Assembly: GCF_000429845.1 (NCBI RefSeq)
Contig: NZ_AUCQ01000012.1
Location: forward strand, 165,149-229,148
DNA length: 64,000 nucleotides
Direction: 5' to 3'
Origin: Comamonas composti DSM 21721
Lineage (GTDB): Bacteria; Pseudomonadota; Gammaproteobacteria; Burkholderiales; Burkholderiaceae_C
The position numbers and the translations under genes are program-made. Numbering within the stretch: the first letter of the stretch is position 1; each line of letters begins with the position of its first letter. Under the pieces are notes generated by a model, which saw only the letters and a list, made by a program, of their open reading frames with translations, made no database searches and was not told the origin of the DNA. Shown in pieces: positions 43,792 to 52,662 of the stretch.

Positions 43792-45207
43792 ATGCTGAGC
43801 ATTCTTGCGGTGATTGTTTCCCTGGCCCTGCTGATGTTCCTGGCCTATCGCGGCATCACCGTGCTGCTGCTGGCCCCGCTGATGGCGACCGTCGCCGTGC
43901 TGCTGTCCGGAGACGGGCGCTGGCTGCTGCCACTGTATACCGACACCTTCATGTCGGCCCTGAGCGGCTATGTGCTGCAATACCTGCCGATCTTTCTGCT
44001 GGGCGCGCTGTTCGGGCGGCTCATGGCCGACTCGGGCGCGGCCAGCACGCTGGCCCACTGGATTGTGCGCACCCTGGGCAAGACGCGCGCCATCGTGGCC
44101 GTGGTCCTGGCCTGCGCCCTGCTCACCTATGGCGGGGTTTCGCTGTTCGTGGTGGCCTTTGCGATCTACCCGATTGCGCGCAATCTGTTCCAGGAGGCCG
44201 ACATTCCCAAGCGCCTGGTGCCGGCCTCGATCGCCCTGGGCTCGTTCACCTTCACCATGACGGCGCTGCCGGGCTCGCCGGCCATACAGAACGCGATTCC
44301 CATTCCCTTCTTCGGCACCAATGTGTTTGCCGCGCCGGGCCTGGGCCTGATTGCCGCCGCCGTCATGCTGGGCGGCGGCCTGTTCTGGCTGCTGCGCCGC
44401 GCGGCCAGCGCCCGTGCCGCAGGCGAGGGCTATGGCGAGCACGAGGAAAACGAGGCCGGCGCCACCCACTCGCCCGAGCAGGCCGCCGCCGAGGCCGCGC
44501 GCCATGCGCGCCTGCCTCTGGCCCTGGCCCTGCTGCCGCTGGTGCTGGTGATCGGCATCAACGCCTTGTTCACCTACTGGGTGTTCCCTGCACTGGATCT
44601 GGGCTTTATGAATGAGCGTTTTCCCAAGCTCGACCCTGCCAAGCTCACGGGCCTGTGGGCACTGATCATCGCCCTGATCGTGGCCTGCGTGACGCTCATC
44701 GTGGCGCGCCTGGGCCACTGGCACGATCTCAAGACCACGCTCAACCAGGGCGTGTTCGGCTTCATGCTGCCGCTGTTCAACACGGCCTCGGAAGTCGGCT
44801 ACGGCGCCGTCATCGCCTCGCTGGCCGGCTTTGCGCTGATCCGCGACGCCGTGCTGCGCGTCTCGGACAATCCGCTGATCTCCGAAGCCATTGCGATGAA
44901 CGTGCTGGCCGGCATCACGGGCTCCTCCTCCGGCGGCCTGAGCATTGCGCTGCAGACCCTGGGCTCGGACTACCTGGAGATGGCCAGAAGCGCAGGCATC
45001 AGCCCCGAGCTGCTGCACCGCGTAGCCTCCATGGCTGCAGGCGGCATGGACACCCTGCCCCATTGCGGCGCCATCATCACCCTGCTGGCGATCTGCAAGC
45101 TCAGCCACCGCCAGTCCTATGGCGACATCGCAGCCGTGACCATGCTGTTCCCGCTGCCGGCCCTGGCGCTGGTGATTGCGCTGGGCACCTGGTTCGGCGC
45201 GTTTTGA
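43792..45207 (+). CDS. GntP-family permease (gluconate/hydroxy-acid:H+ symporter type)
   Basis: 471 residues from ATG 43792 with AAGGAG 5 bases upstream. A polytopic protein with about twelve hydrophobic segments and the GntP-type conserved stretches PIFLLGALFGRLMADSGAASTLA, LTYGGVSLFVVAFAIYPIA, TASEVGYGAVIASLAGF, and ITGSSSGGLSIAL. A hydrophilic acidic loop (HEENEAGATHSPEQ) lies mid-chain. GntP proteins import gluconate or related hydroxy acids by proton symport; the substrate here is unknown. It stands alone between divergent and co-oriented housekeeping genes. Confidence 0.85.
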   Translation: MLSILAVIVSLALLMFLAYRGITVLLLAPLMATVAVLLSGDGRWLLPLYTDTFMSALSGYVLQYLPIFLLGALFGRLMADSGAASTLAHWIVRTLGKTRAIVAVVLACALLTYGGVSLFVVAFAIYPIARNLFQEADIPKRLVPASIALGSFTFTMTALPGSPAIQNAIPIPFFGTNVFAAPGLGLIAAAVMLGGGLFWLLRRAASARAAGEGYGEHEENEAGATHSPEQAAAEAARHARLPLALALLPLVLVIGINALFTYWVFPALDLGFMNERFPKLDPAKLTGLWALIIALIVACVTLIVARLGHWHDLKTTLNQGVFGFMLPLFNTASEVGYGAVIASLAGFALIRDAVLRVSDNPLISEAIAMNVLAGITGSSSGGLSIALQTLGSDYLEMARSAGISPELLHRVASMAAGGMDTLPHCGAIITLLAICKLSHRQSYGDIAAVTMLFPLPALALVIALGTWFGAF

Positions 45208-45249
45208 CGGCAAGGCGCCAGCGCCCTTGTCCTTTGACCCTTTTCCCGG

Positions 45250-45298
45250 GAGCGCTTCCACGCGGCAGCGCGCCTGCGCAGAGATCGTGAACACGCTC
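45250..45298. repeat. repeat A copy with degenerate partner arm
   Basis: The exact reverse complement of the core lies at 45281-45298. An eroded left arm (GAGCGCTTCCACG) begins at 45250, giving the same spacing as the full pair at 40044-40098. It lies 43 bases after the permease stop. Confidence 0.72.
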
Positions 45299-45383
45299 CA
45301 GGAAACAGTTTGTTGGCCGTTCACGCGGCGGATTCGCCTGAGGTAATCTAGCCGCTCCTCAGTCCCTGAAGAGAGCGCCCCAT

Positions 45384-46067
45384 ATGCTGACTCTGTACAT
45401 AGGCAACAAGAACTACTCTTCCTGGTCCATGCGGCCCTGGGTGCTCATGCGCCAGGCCGGCATCACCTTCGAGGAAGTCATGCTGCGCTTTGACGGCTTC
45501 GACGCCCAGTCGGCCTTCAAGCAGCGCGCCCTGGCGCTATCGCCTGCGGGCAATGTGCCCGTGCTGGTCAGCGGCGAGCTCTCTGTCTGGGACAGCCTCG
45601 CGATCTGCGAATACCTGGCCGAGCTGTTCCCCGAAAAGCATTTATGGCCCGCCAAGGCCGCCAGTCGGGCCCGCGCACGCAGTCTCTGCAGCCAGATGCA
45701 CAGCGGCTTTTCCGCGCTGCGCTCGCTATGCCCCATGAACATCGAAGCCCAGCTGCCCGAAGTCGGCGCACGCCTGTGGAACGAGCATGCGGCGCTGCGC
45801 GAAAACCTGTCCCAGCTGTCCCAGCTGTGGCAGCCACTGCTGGCCCAGGCCGAAGGGCCGATGCTGTTCGGCCAGTTCAGCATTGCCGATGCCTTCTTCG
45901 CTCCGGTATGCATGCGCCTGCTCACCTACGGGCTGCCGCTGACCGCCGACATGGATGCCTATGTGCGCCGCGTGCGCGCCCTGCCCGCCGTGCAGGAATG
46001 GGTGCAGGCGGCCCTGGCCGAGAAGGATTTCAGGGCGTTTGAAGAGCCGTACAGGACCACCCCCTGA
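45384..46067 (+). CDS. glutathione S-transferase family protein
   Basis: 227 residues. A thioredoxin-like N-domain starts LTLYIGNKNYSSWSMRPWVLMRQAGI, with NVPVLVSGELSVWDSLAICEYLAELFP as the glutathione-binding cis-Pro and ES/DS-like region. A helical C-domain follows. The SSWSMRPW start resembles the zeta/YfcF-like bacterial group. The substrate is unknown. The C-terminal RTTP and the stop codon are encoded by the beginning of a repeat C element, which suggests the element set the present 3' end. Confidence 0.88.
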   Translation: MLTLYIGNKNYSSWSMRPWVLMRQAGITFEEVMLRFDGFDAQSAFKQRALALSPAGNVPVLVSGELSVWDSLAICEYLAELFPEKHLWPAKAASRARARSLCSQMHSGFSALRSLCPMNIEAQLPEVGARLWNEHAALRENLSQLSQLWQPLLAQAEGPMLFGQFSIADAFFAPVCMRLLTYGLPLTADMDAYVRRVRALPAVQEWVQAALAEKDFRAFEEPYRTTP

Positions 46068-46156
46068 GGCGCTTTGCGCCGTCCTTCTGGAAGGGGGACG
46101 ACAGCCTCGCGGCGAGGCGGCTCTTGCTCGCCGTCCCTGGCGTGGGGCCGCGCCGG
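46060..46156. repeat. repeat C copy 1
   Basis: About 97 bases starting CCCCCTGAGGCGCT and containing GCGAGGCGGCTCTTGCTCG and CGTCCCTGG. It matches a second copy at 63905-64000 across nearly its whole length. It supplies the GST stop codon. Confidence 0.8.
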
Positions 46157-46264
46157 TTTCAAGCGCCTTGTGTCAAACGCGAAATAGCGAAGCGCTTTTT
46201 AGCGAGCAGCGGACGTTTGAATCTCCTCCACAGCGCCAGGCAAAATCATGGCTACCATCTGCGC

Positions 46265-47434
46265 ATGAGCGAATTTCAGGTGTACATGGTGGGAGGTGCG
46301 GTGCGCGACCGGCTGCTGGGGCGGCCCATGCATGACCGCGACTGGGTCGTGGTCGGTGCCACGCCCGCGCAGATGACAGGCCAGGGCTTTGTGCCCGTGG
46401 GCCGCGACTTTCCGGTGTTTCTCCACCCCAAAACTCATGAGGAATACGCGCTGGCGCGCACCGAGCGCAAGAGCGGCATCGGCTATCACGGCTTCACCGT
46501 GCTGGCCTCGCCCGATGTGACCTTGGAGGAAGACCTGGCACGCCGCGATCTGACCATCAACGCGATCGCTGCTCCCGCTGACTGGACGGGCGATAGCGCC
46601 GTTTTCGACCCCTACAACGGCCAGCGCGATCTGCAACACCGCGTGCTGCGCCATGTGACGCTGGCGTTTCGCGAAGACCCGGTGCGCATTCTGCGTGTCG
46701 CGCGTTTTGCGGCACGCTTCCACGATTTTTCCGTGGCGCCCGAGACTCTGGCGCTCATGCACGAGATGGTGGCCGAGGGCGAGGCCGACGCCCTGGTGGC
46801 CGAGCGTGTCTGGCAGGAGATGGCGCGCGGTCTCATGGAAGACAAGCCCTCGCGCATGTTCGAGGTGCTGCGCGCCTGCCAGGCCCTGGCCGTGCTGCTG
46901 CCCGAGATCGACGCGCTCTGGCAGTCACCCCAGGCCGGCGAGCATCTGCTGCACATGCTGGATCTGGCCGCGCAACTGGATGCGCCGCTGCCCGTGCGCT
47001 TTGCCTGCCTGTGCCTGCAGCTCGATCCCGCCCTTGTGTCAACCGTTTGCGCGCGCTGGCGCGTGCCCAATGACTGCCGGGAGCTGGCCGAGCTTGTGGT
47101 GCGCGAGCGGAATGCCATCCACGCCAGCACCGCGCTGGATGCCGCAGGCCTGCTGAGCCTGCTGGAGCGCTGCGATGCGCTGCGCAAGCCCCAGCGTTTC
47201 GAGCAGGCCCTTGCGGTCTGCGAATGCGATGCGCGCAGCCACACACAGCCGCAGCCTGCCCCTTATGCCCAGCGCGAGCGCCTGAGCGGGATTCTGCAAA
47301 CAGCGCTGGCCGTGGCCACGGCCCCCATTGCCCAGGATGCGGCGCGGCGCGGCCTGCAGGGCCGCGCCGTTGGCGAGGCCATCGCCCAGGCGCGCGAGCA
47401 GGCGATTGCGGCCTGCCTATCCGGCCGCGGCTGA
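46265..47434 (+). CDS. cca: CCA tRNA nucleotidyltransferase
   Basis: 389 residues from ATG 46265. A class II nucleotidyltransferase with GGAVRD at 10-15 and D24-R-D26, then RRDLTINAIA and DPVRILRVARFAARF. It adds or repairs the 3' CCA of tRNA. Multifunctional relatives such as the E. coli enzyme carry an HD phosphohydrolase domain. Here the region GEHLLHMLDLAAQLDAPLPVRFACLCLQLDPA aligns with it but lacks the HD pair of the consensus THDLGK motif. It ends 8 bases from the convergent acid phosphatase gene. Confidence 0.93.
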   Translation: MSEFQVYMVGGAVRDRLLGRPMHDRDWVVVGATPAQMTGQGFVPVGRDFPVFLHPKTHEEYALARTERKSGIGYHGFTVLASPDVTLEEDLARRDLTINAIAAPADWTGDSAVFDPYNGQRDLQHRVLRHVTLAFREDPVRILRVARFAARFHDFSVAPETLALMHEMVAEGEADALVAERVWQEMARGLMEDKPSRMFEVLRACQALAVLLPEIDALWQSPQAGEHLLHMLDLAAQLDAPLPVRFACLCLQLDPALVSTVCARWRVPNDCRELAELVVRERNAIHASTALDAAGLLSLLERCDALRKPQRFEQALAVCECDARSHTQPQPAPYAQRERLSGILQTALAVATAPIAQDAARRGLQGRAVGEAIAQAREQAIAACLSGRG

Positions 47435-47442
47435 GAGCCGGT

Positions 47443-48297
47443 CTACGGAGCGAGCTGCACCGAGGTCTTGAGGGCCTGCGCCTCGGCCGCACAGCTCTCG
47501 GCAGCCGGCACCCAGCCCTTTTGCCTCGCCTGCGCAATCTCCTGCCTGGCAGCCGCCAGCTGCGCCTGGAAGACGGCGTTGCCATGCAAGCGTGCCACGG
47601 CGGCCGAGCCCACGAGCCGACCTGCCTCGATATCGCTGAGCCAGTGCACGCCGCAGACGCCACGGCTCTGGGCAAAGGCGCGGCCGCGCTGCAGCAGAGC
47701 GTCGCCGCGCTCGGGCGCGGCCTCGGTGAGCACCAGGGCCCAGGCCCAGCCTATGGCCGAATGGCCCGAAGGGTAGGAGCCGTCCTTGGACAGCGCGGCC
47801 TCGTCCTCGGGCGTGCAGGTGGCCTGCTTGAACGCCACAAAGGGCCGGATGCGCTGGTATTTGTCCTTGGCCTTGTAGGTGGCCAGCCCCGCATCGCCGA
47901 GCGTGCGACGCAGCAGCATGTTCAGATGCGGCGTGTTCTTCTGCGACACCTCCACACCCAGGGCGCAGGAAAACGCGCTCGCGGCCTGCGGGAACTTCAG
48001 CTGGGCATCCTTGTAGGCCTGCACGCCGCGCTCACCCCCGCGCAGCGCGGTCAGGGTGCGAAAAGCCTGTTCGTCGGCAGCCAGTGCGGCCGAGCCCTGG
48101 GCCGGCGGCGGCGGCAGCAGCGCCAGGCTGTCAGGCAGTTCGCTGCGCTCCAGATAGCCGCGCAGATAGCCGGAGCCCGGCCTCAGCTCGCCGACCTGCT
48201 CGGCCGAAGTCGGAGGCTGCGAAGCCGGTGCGACGGTGGTGCAGGCCGAGGCCAGCAGCGCCGCAGCAAGGGTCAGCGGCAAAAGCGGTGTGTTCAT
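47443..48297 (-). CDS. class A acid phosphatase (PAP2 superfamily) lipoprotein
   Basis: 284 residues from ATG 48295-48297 with GGAG upstream. The signal ends in a lipobox-like LLASACTT, so the protein is probably lipid-anchored. The class A acid phosphatase signature is complete: KYQRIRPF, GSYPSGHS and CGVHWLSDIEAGR. It hydrolyses phosphomonoesters in the periplasm, likely for phosphate or nucleotide scavenging. It stands alone between cca (convergent) and trxC (same strand), with two repeat A arms upstream. Confidence 0.93.
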   Translation of the reverse strand: MNTPLLPLTLAAALLASACTTVAPASQPPTSAEQVGELRPGSGYLRGYLERSELPDSLALLPPPPAQGSAALAADEQAFRTLTALRGGERGVQAYKDAQLKFPQAASAFSCALGVEVSQKNTPHLNMLLRRTLGDAGLATYKAKDKYQRIRPFVAFKQATCTPEDEAALSKDGSYPSGHSAIGWAWALVLTEAAPERGDALLQRGRAFAQSRGVCGVHWLSDIEAGRLVGSAAVARLHGNAVFQAQLAAARQEIAQARQKGWVPAAESCAAEAQALKTSVQLAP

Positions 48298-48450
48298 GGT
48301 TTGTCTCCGTTGGAATAGGCTTGCCAGCGCAAGCCAGCAGAGACTGATGGCTGCCATGGCCGCGCACAATCAAACACGGGACAGCCCGGACATTTGTCCA
48401 CCATCGCGTTCCTGGTCCTGCCGGTCGCGGCTGCCGCGCCACGGGCCTCA

Positions 48451-48487
48451 GAGCGTGAACACGCTCTCAGAACGTGTTTACGATCTC
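48451..48487. repeat. repeat A, two adjacent copies
   Basis: GAGCGTGAACACGCTC (48451-48466, a near-perfect palindrome) is followed by GAACGTGTTTACGATCTC (48470-48487), identical to the arm at 40044. The second copy supplies part of the trxC stop codon (48486-48488). Confidence 0.75.
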
Positions 48488-48923
48488 ACAGCACCGACTT
48501 CACCCAGCGCACGATCTCGCCCGCAGGCATGGCGCCCGAGATGCGCGCCAGCTCGCGCCCTTGCTTGAACACCACCATGGTGGGAATGCTGCGAATGCCA
48601 TGGGGCGCGGCCGCCGCGCCATGGGCCTCGGTGTCCAGCTTGACGAGCTGCACGCCGGGTGCGAGCTCGCGCGCCGCCTGCGCGAACGCTGGCGCCATCA
48701 TGCGGCAGGGTCCGCACCAGGGCGCCCAGAAATCCACCACCACCGGGATCTGGCTGCGCTGAACATGGCGGGCAAAGCTTGGGCCATCGAGCTCCACGGG
48801 CTCAGCCGTGATCAGCGGCTGATGGCAACTGCCGCAATCGGGCGCGCTGCCCAGTTGGTCTCCGGCGATGCGGTTGGTGGTGTGGCAATGGGGGCAGACG
48901 AGGTGCAGCTTGTCGGTGGTCAT
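48486..48923 (-). CDS. trxC: thioredoxin 2 (zinc-containing)
   Basis: 145 residues from ATG 48921-48923. An N-terminal zinc ribbon C10/C13 with C30/C33 (CPHC...CGSC) precedes a thioredoxin domain with WCGPC at 69-73 and the cis-Pro in RSIPTMVVF. This matches TrxC, a cytoplasmic disulfide reductase often induced by oxidative stress. Five tandem copies of a heptanucleotide lie 17 bases upstream of the start and may influence expression. The stop codon lies in a repeat A arm. Confidence 0.95.
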   Translation of the reverse strand: MTTDKLHLVCPHCHTTNRIAGDQLGSAPDCGSCHQPLITAEPVELDGPSFARHVQRSQIPVVVDFWAPWCGPCRMMAPAFAQAARELAPGVQLVKLDTEAHGAAAAPHGIRSIPTMVVFKQGRELARISGAMPAGEIVRWVKSVL

Positions 48924-48939
48924 AGCGTGGCCGTGTATT

Positions 48940-48975
<36 letters not shown>

Positions 48976-49003
48976 CGCACAGATGCGGGCATGGCGCGCG
49001 GCT

Positions 49004-49204
49004 TCAAGCTCGGAGCAGCTTGGCGACCAGGGCCGCGATCAGGCTCAGCACCACGGTGCTGGCCAGGGGCAGGAAAATCTCGCGCCCAAAAACTTTGAAG
49101 CGCAGGTCTCCGGGCAGCCGCCCCAGGCCTATGCGCTCCAGCCAGGCATGCAGGCCGTTGATCAGCAGCAAGGCCAGAAAAATGACGATCAGCCAGCGAA
49201 TCAT
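49004..49204 (-). CDS. DUF2905 small membrane protein
   Basis: 66 residues with two transmembrane helices (MIRWLIVIFLALLLINGLHAW and LASTVVLSLIAALVAKLL) separated by the DUF2905 signature GRLPGDLRF. The family is widespread and uncharacterised. The start lies 9 bases after the midA-like stop, so the two genes are probably co-transcribed. The 80 bases between this gene and trxC include the heptamer array. Confidence 0.9.
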   Translation of the reverse strand: MIRWLIVIFLALLLINGLHAWLERIGLGRLPGDLRFKVFGREIFLPLASTVVLSLIAALVAKLLRA

Positions 49205-49213
49205 GCAACAGGC

Positions 49214-50323
49214 CTACAGGCGGTGGCTGCGGTCACCGTTGGAAAATCCCAGCGCCGCCCAGGGCTCGACCCCCCTGGACAGGCCTATGACCTTGAACAG
49301 CTCGCCCATCTCATGCTCCATCATGAGCTTGGCAGCCATGGAGCGCTGCTGCAGCTTGAGCGCATCGAGCTTGGCCGCCAGCCCGCAGTTGATGAGGAAG
49401 TGCGCCTGGCTGGTATAGCCGAGCACCTCGAAGCCCGCATCCTGCGCGGCCACGGCCGTGCCCGTGAAGTTCACATGGGCCGTGATGTCCTTGAGGCCCA
49501 GATCCGCCAGCGGATCGCTGTCCACCTGGTGCAGCCGGTGGCAGACCAGGGTGCCCATGTGACGCTGGGGGTGGTAGTACTCGCTCTCGCCAAAGCCGTA
49601 GTCGATGAAGAAGGCCGCGCCGCGCGTGAGCGTCTCGCCCAGCGTGCGGATGAAAGCCTCGCCCTGGGCATGGATTTCGGTCAGATAGTCGTGCCCGCCC
49701 TCGATCTCCATGGGCGGGCGCGCCTCGGTCGGGCGATCCTCCCAGGCCAGGGCGCCATCCGGCGCCAGCACCACGCCGCGCTCGTGCCAGATGCCGGATG
49801 TGCGCTGCAGCAATTGCACGGGCATGGCGTCCAGCACCTCGTTGCCCACGAGCACGGCCTCCAGGCTGCTGGGCAAGGCATCGGCCCAGTGCAGCAGGTG
49901 TTCGTATGGGGTGAGCCTGAGCTTTTGCCGTGCGCGCAGCGTGCCCGAGACATCGACGATGGTGTAGCGCTCGGGCAGGGCGCCGAGCGCCGCGAGCTCG
50001 TCGAGGATTTGCAGGGCCAGGGCGCCCGTGCCCGCGCCGAACTCCCAGATCTCGCGCGTGGCGGTCTTGTCCAGGGCCTCGGCCACCTGGGCCGCGAGCA
50101 GCTGGCCGAACACGGGCGAGATCTCGGGCGCGGTCACGAAATCGCTGCCCGTCGCGGGCATGGCGCCGAACTTGGCCGTCTCATTCGCGTAATAGCCAAG
50201 GCCGGGCTCGTAGAGCGCCAACGCCATGAAGCGGTCGAATCCCAGCCAGCCGCCGGCCAGGGCAATCTCTTGCGCCACACGGGTTTGCAGGGCGCTGGTT
50301 AAACTTGAGGGCTTATTCGTCAC
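49214..50323 (-). CDS. SAM-dependent methyltransferase, MidA/NDUFAF7 family
   Basis: 369 residues from GTG 50321-50323; a TTG seven codons upstream is also open but overlaps the divergent gene. The family block ALYEPGLGYYANETAKFGAMPATGSDFVTAPEISPVFG is clear, as is the SAM motif EFGAGTGALALQIL and IDYGFGESEYYHPQR. Mitochondrial NDUFAF7 methylates an arginine of complex I; bacterial relatives are largely uncharacterised. The start lies 20 bases from the folM-like ATG, so the divergent promoters must overlap. Confidence 0.9.
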   Translation of the reverse strand: MTNKPSSLTSALQTRVAQEIALAGGWLGFDRFMALALYEPGLGYYANETAKFGAMPATGSDFVTAPEISPVFGQLLAAQVAEALDKTATREIWEFGAGTGALALQILDELAALGALPERYTIVDVSGTLRARQKLRLTPYEHLLHWADALPSSLEAVLVGNEVLDAMPVQLLQRTSGIWHERGVVLAPDGALAWEDRPTEARPPMEIEGGHDYLTEIHAQGEAFIRTLGETLTRGAAFFIDYGFGESEYYHPQRHMGTLVCHRLHQVDSDPLADLGLKDITAHVNFTGTAVAAQDAGFEVLGYTSQAHFLINCGLAAKLDALKLQQRSMAAKLMMEHEMGELFKVIGLSRGVEPWAALGFSNGDRSHRL

Positions 50324-50343
50324 AATCCGCCCATTGTCCTTCA

Positions 50344-51129
50344 ATGTCCAATCCCGCCCTTCAACGCACTGTTTTGGTGACCGGCGCCGCCCGGCGCCTG
50401 GGCCGTGATATCGCGCAGGCCCTGGCCCGCGCGGGCTGGCGGGTGGCCGTGCATTACCGGGACTCGGAGCAGGACGCTCTCGAAACAGTAGCTGCTTGCA
50501 CTGATCTATCGGGCGATAGCGATAGCTTTCAGGCTGATTTCAATGATGAGCAAGCGGTACGCGCTCTCATTTCAAGAGTGGTCCAGCGCTTTGGCCGGCT
50601 CGACGCCGTGGTCAACAACGCCTCCTTGTTCGAGCACGACGACGCGGCCAGCTTTGGCTACCAGGCCATGCAGGCCCATCTGCTCAGCAATACCGGCGCG
50701 CCCATCGTGCTGGCCCAGGGCCTGCAGGAGCACATGCGCGCGCGCATCGAGGCCGGCGAGCCCGATGCCCGGGGCGCCGTGGTCAACCTGCTGGACCAGA
50801 AGCTCTGGAACCAGAATCCCGACTTTCTGAGCTACACCCTGTCCAAGGCCGCGCTGGAAGCCGCGGGCACCATGCTGGCCCTGGCCCTGGCGCCGCTGGT
50901 GCGCGTGGTCGGCGTGGCCCCGGGCCTGACCCTGACCAGTCACTTGCTGAGCCAGGAGCGCTTCGAGGCCCTGCACCGGCTGAGCCCGCTGGGGCGCTCG
51001 TCGAGTGCGGCCGATGTGGCCTCTGCAGTGTGCTTTGCGCTGGACAACCAGTCCATGACGGGCACCACGCTGCTGGTCGATGGCGGCCAGCACCTGCAAC
51101 GCTTTGAACGCGATTTTTCCCTGATGTAA
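50344..51129 (+). CDS. folM: SDR pterin reductase, FolM-like
   Basis: 261 residues from ATG 50344. A classical SDR with cofactor motif TGAARRLG, NNASLFEHD and catalytic YTLSKAALE. The RR after TGAA and the dihydropteridine-reductase-like ending (DNQSMTGTTLLVDGGQHL) match FolM/pteridine reductases, which use NADPH. FolM makes tetrahydromonapterin, the cofactor of bacterial phenylalanine hydroxylase in pseudomonads. The next gene is folB, 29 bases on, which supports a pterin role. An AT-richer patch (50480-50575) within the gene faintly resembles repeat B. Confidence 0.85.
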   Translation: MSNPALQRTVLVTGAARRLGRDIAQALARAGWRVAVHYRDSEQDALETVAACTDLSGDSDSFQADFNDEQAVRALISRVVQRFGRLDAVVNNASLFEHDDAASFGYQAMQAHLLSNTGAPIVLAQGLQEHMRARIEAGEPDARGAVVNLLDQKLWNQNPDFLSYTLSKAALEAAGTMLALALAPLVRVVGVAPGLTLTSHLLSQERFEALHRLSPLGRSSSAADVASAVCFALDNQSMTGTTLLVDGGQHLQRFERDFSLM

Positions 51130-51158
51130 GCACCCCGGTGCTCCAATCCTTCCCTGCC

Positions 51159-51530
51159 ATGAACTCCGCCACCGGACAACAGATTCTGACGCTCACAGGT
51201 TTGCGCTTCGACGCCAACCTGGGCATTCTTGCCCACGAAAAACAGACCCCCCAGCCGATACAGGTCGATGCCGAGCTGCACCTCGGCCCCCAGCCCCTGG
51301 CGCCGCGCGACGACGACATCCTCCATGTGCTGGACTACCGCAAGGTGCGCCAGATCATCATCGACGAATGCCGCGCCGAGCATGTGAACCTGCTGGAGAG
51401 CCTGATCGGCAAGCTGGCCCAGCGCCTGATGCAACTGCCCGGCGTGCTGGGCGTGCGCGTGAAAATCGCGAAGCTGGAAATCTTTGACGACTGCGAAGTC
51501 GCCATCCGCATCGAAACCGGACAATGGTGA
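51159..51530 (+). CDS. folB: dihydroneopterin aldolase
   Basis: 123 residues from ATG 51159. FolB family, with [29 protein letters not shown], the [11 protein letters not shown] segment and the catalytic Lys/Glu region [14 protein letters not shown]. It cleaves dihydroneopterin to 6-hydroxymethyldihydropterin in folate synthesis and also epimerises to dihydromonapterin in some bacteria. This links it to the adjacent folM-like reductase. The stop is 5 bases before the ttcA ATG, so folM-folB-ttcA look like one operon. Confidence 0.92.
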   Translation: MNSATGQQILTLTGLRFDANLGILAHEKQTPQPIQVDAELHLGPQPLAPRDDDILHVLDYRKVRQIIIDECRAEHVNLLESLIGKLAQRLMQLPGVLGVRVKIAKLEIFDDCEVAIRIETGQW

Positions 51531-51535
51531 GCCCC

Positions 51536-52516
51536 ATGAATGCAGTAGTGACCGACAACCCCTGGATGGCCGAGGACGCCATCGCCGAGCCCTGCACCGA
51601 GACTGCGGCCGAAGCCAGGCCCGGCAAGATCAGGATCGAGCGCGAGCAGCACAAGCTCGAAAAACGCCTGTGCCGCGAAGTGGGCAAGGCTATTCTCGAC
51701 TTCAACATGATTGAAGAGGGCGACAAGATCATGGTCTGCATGTCCGGCGGCAAGGACAGCTACACCCTGCTGGACATTCTGCGCAAGCTGCAAAAGCGCG
51801 CGCCCGTGAAGTTCAGCCTGGTGGCCGTGAACCTGGACCAGAAGCAGCCCGGCTTTCCCGACCACATCCTGCCCGAGTACTTCAAGAGCATCGGTGTGGA
51901 CTACCACATCGAAACCCAGGACACCTACAGCGTGGTCAAGCGCGTGGTGCCCGAGGGCAAGACCACCTGCGGCCTGTGCTCGCGCCTGCGCCGCGCGATT
52001 CTCTACAAGGTGGCCGACGAGCTGGGCTGCACCAAGCTGGCCCTGGGCCACCACCGCGACGACATCGTGCAGACCATGATGCTCAATATGTTCTACGGCG
52101 GCCGCATGAAGGGCATGCCGCCCAAGCTGGTCAGCGACGACGGCAAGCATGTGGTGATCCGCCCCCTGTGCTATGTGCCCGAAAAGGACACCATACGCTG
52201 GGCCCAGTATCAGAACTTTCCCATCATTCCCTGCAACCTCTGCGGCAGCCAGGACGGCCTGCAGCGCGTCGCCGTGGGCGAGATGCTGCGCGAGTGGGAG
52301 AAGAAATTCCCGGGCCGCATCGAGAGCATGTTCCGCGCCATGGGCAACATCGTGACCACGCACATGATGGACCCCCAGTTGCACGACTTCAAGAACGCCA
52401 AGGCCACGGGCATTGCCGACCCCGACGGCGACACGGCCTTCGATCACGAAGAGCTGCCCATGGCGCCCGGCCTCCCCGGGCTTTCCGGCCTGCAGGTGGT
52501 CCAGCTCTCGTCCTGA
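51536..52516 (+). CDS. ttcA: tRNA 2-thiocytidine(32) synthetase
   Basis: 326 residues from ATG 51536 (ATG 51524 would overlap folB). PP-loop SGGKDS at 70-75 and the iron-sulfur cysteines C145-x2-C148 (CGLC) and C-x2-C in IPCNLCGSQ are all present. It thiolates C32 of certain tRNAs. It is the third gene of the pterin operon, a common betaproteobacterial neighbour. Its TGA is followed directly by a perfect repeat A copy, and an intrinsic terminator lies about 100 bases further on. Confidence 0.96.
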   Translation: MNAVVTDNPWMAEDAIAEPCTETAAEARPGKIRIEREQHKLEKRLCREVGKAILDFNMIEEGDKIMVCMSGGKDSYTLLDILRKLQKRAPVKFSLVAVNLDQKQPGFPDHILPEYFKSIGVDYHIETQDTYSVVKRVVPEGKTTCGLCSRLRRAILYKVADELGCTKLALGHHRDDIVQTMMLNMFYGGRMKGMPPKLVSDDGKHVVIRPLCYVPEKDTIRWAQYQNFPIIPCNLCGSQDGLQRVAVGEMLREWEKKFPGRIESMFRAMGNIVTTHMMDPQLHDFKNAKATGIADPDGDTAFDHEELPMAPGLPGLSGLQVVQLSS

Positions 52517-52532
52517 GATCGTGAACACGCTC
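52515..52532. repeat. repeat A copy at the ttcA stop
   Basis: GAGATCGTGAACACGCTC, the exact reverse complement of the core, overlaps the last two bases of the ttcA TGA. Confidence 0.8.
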
Positions 52533-52619
52533 TGAGGCCTGCGGGCCGCGCCATGGATAATCGTGAATCTGGCTTTACCTGGCCGTGCCTGAACTAATGG
52601 CCGGCCAGCCTCTCCAACC

Positions 52620-52645
52620 AAGGCCTGTTTGCGCAGGCCTTTTTT
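52620..52645 (+). terminator. intrinsic terminator after ttcA
   Basis: AAGGCCTG (52620-52627), loop TTTGCG, CAGGCCT, then a run of T to 52645. It ends 17 bases before the DUF4136 gene start. Confidence 0.8.
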
Positions 52646-52662
52646 CATACGAGGAGAACACC

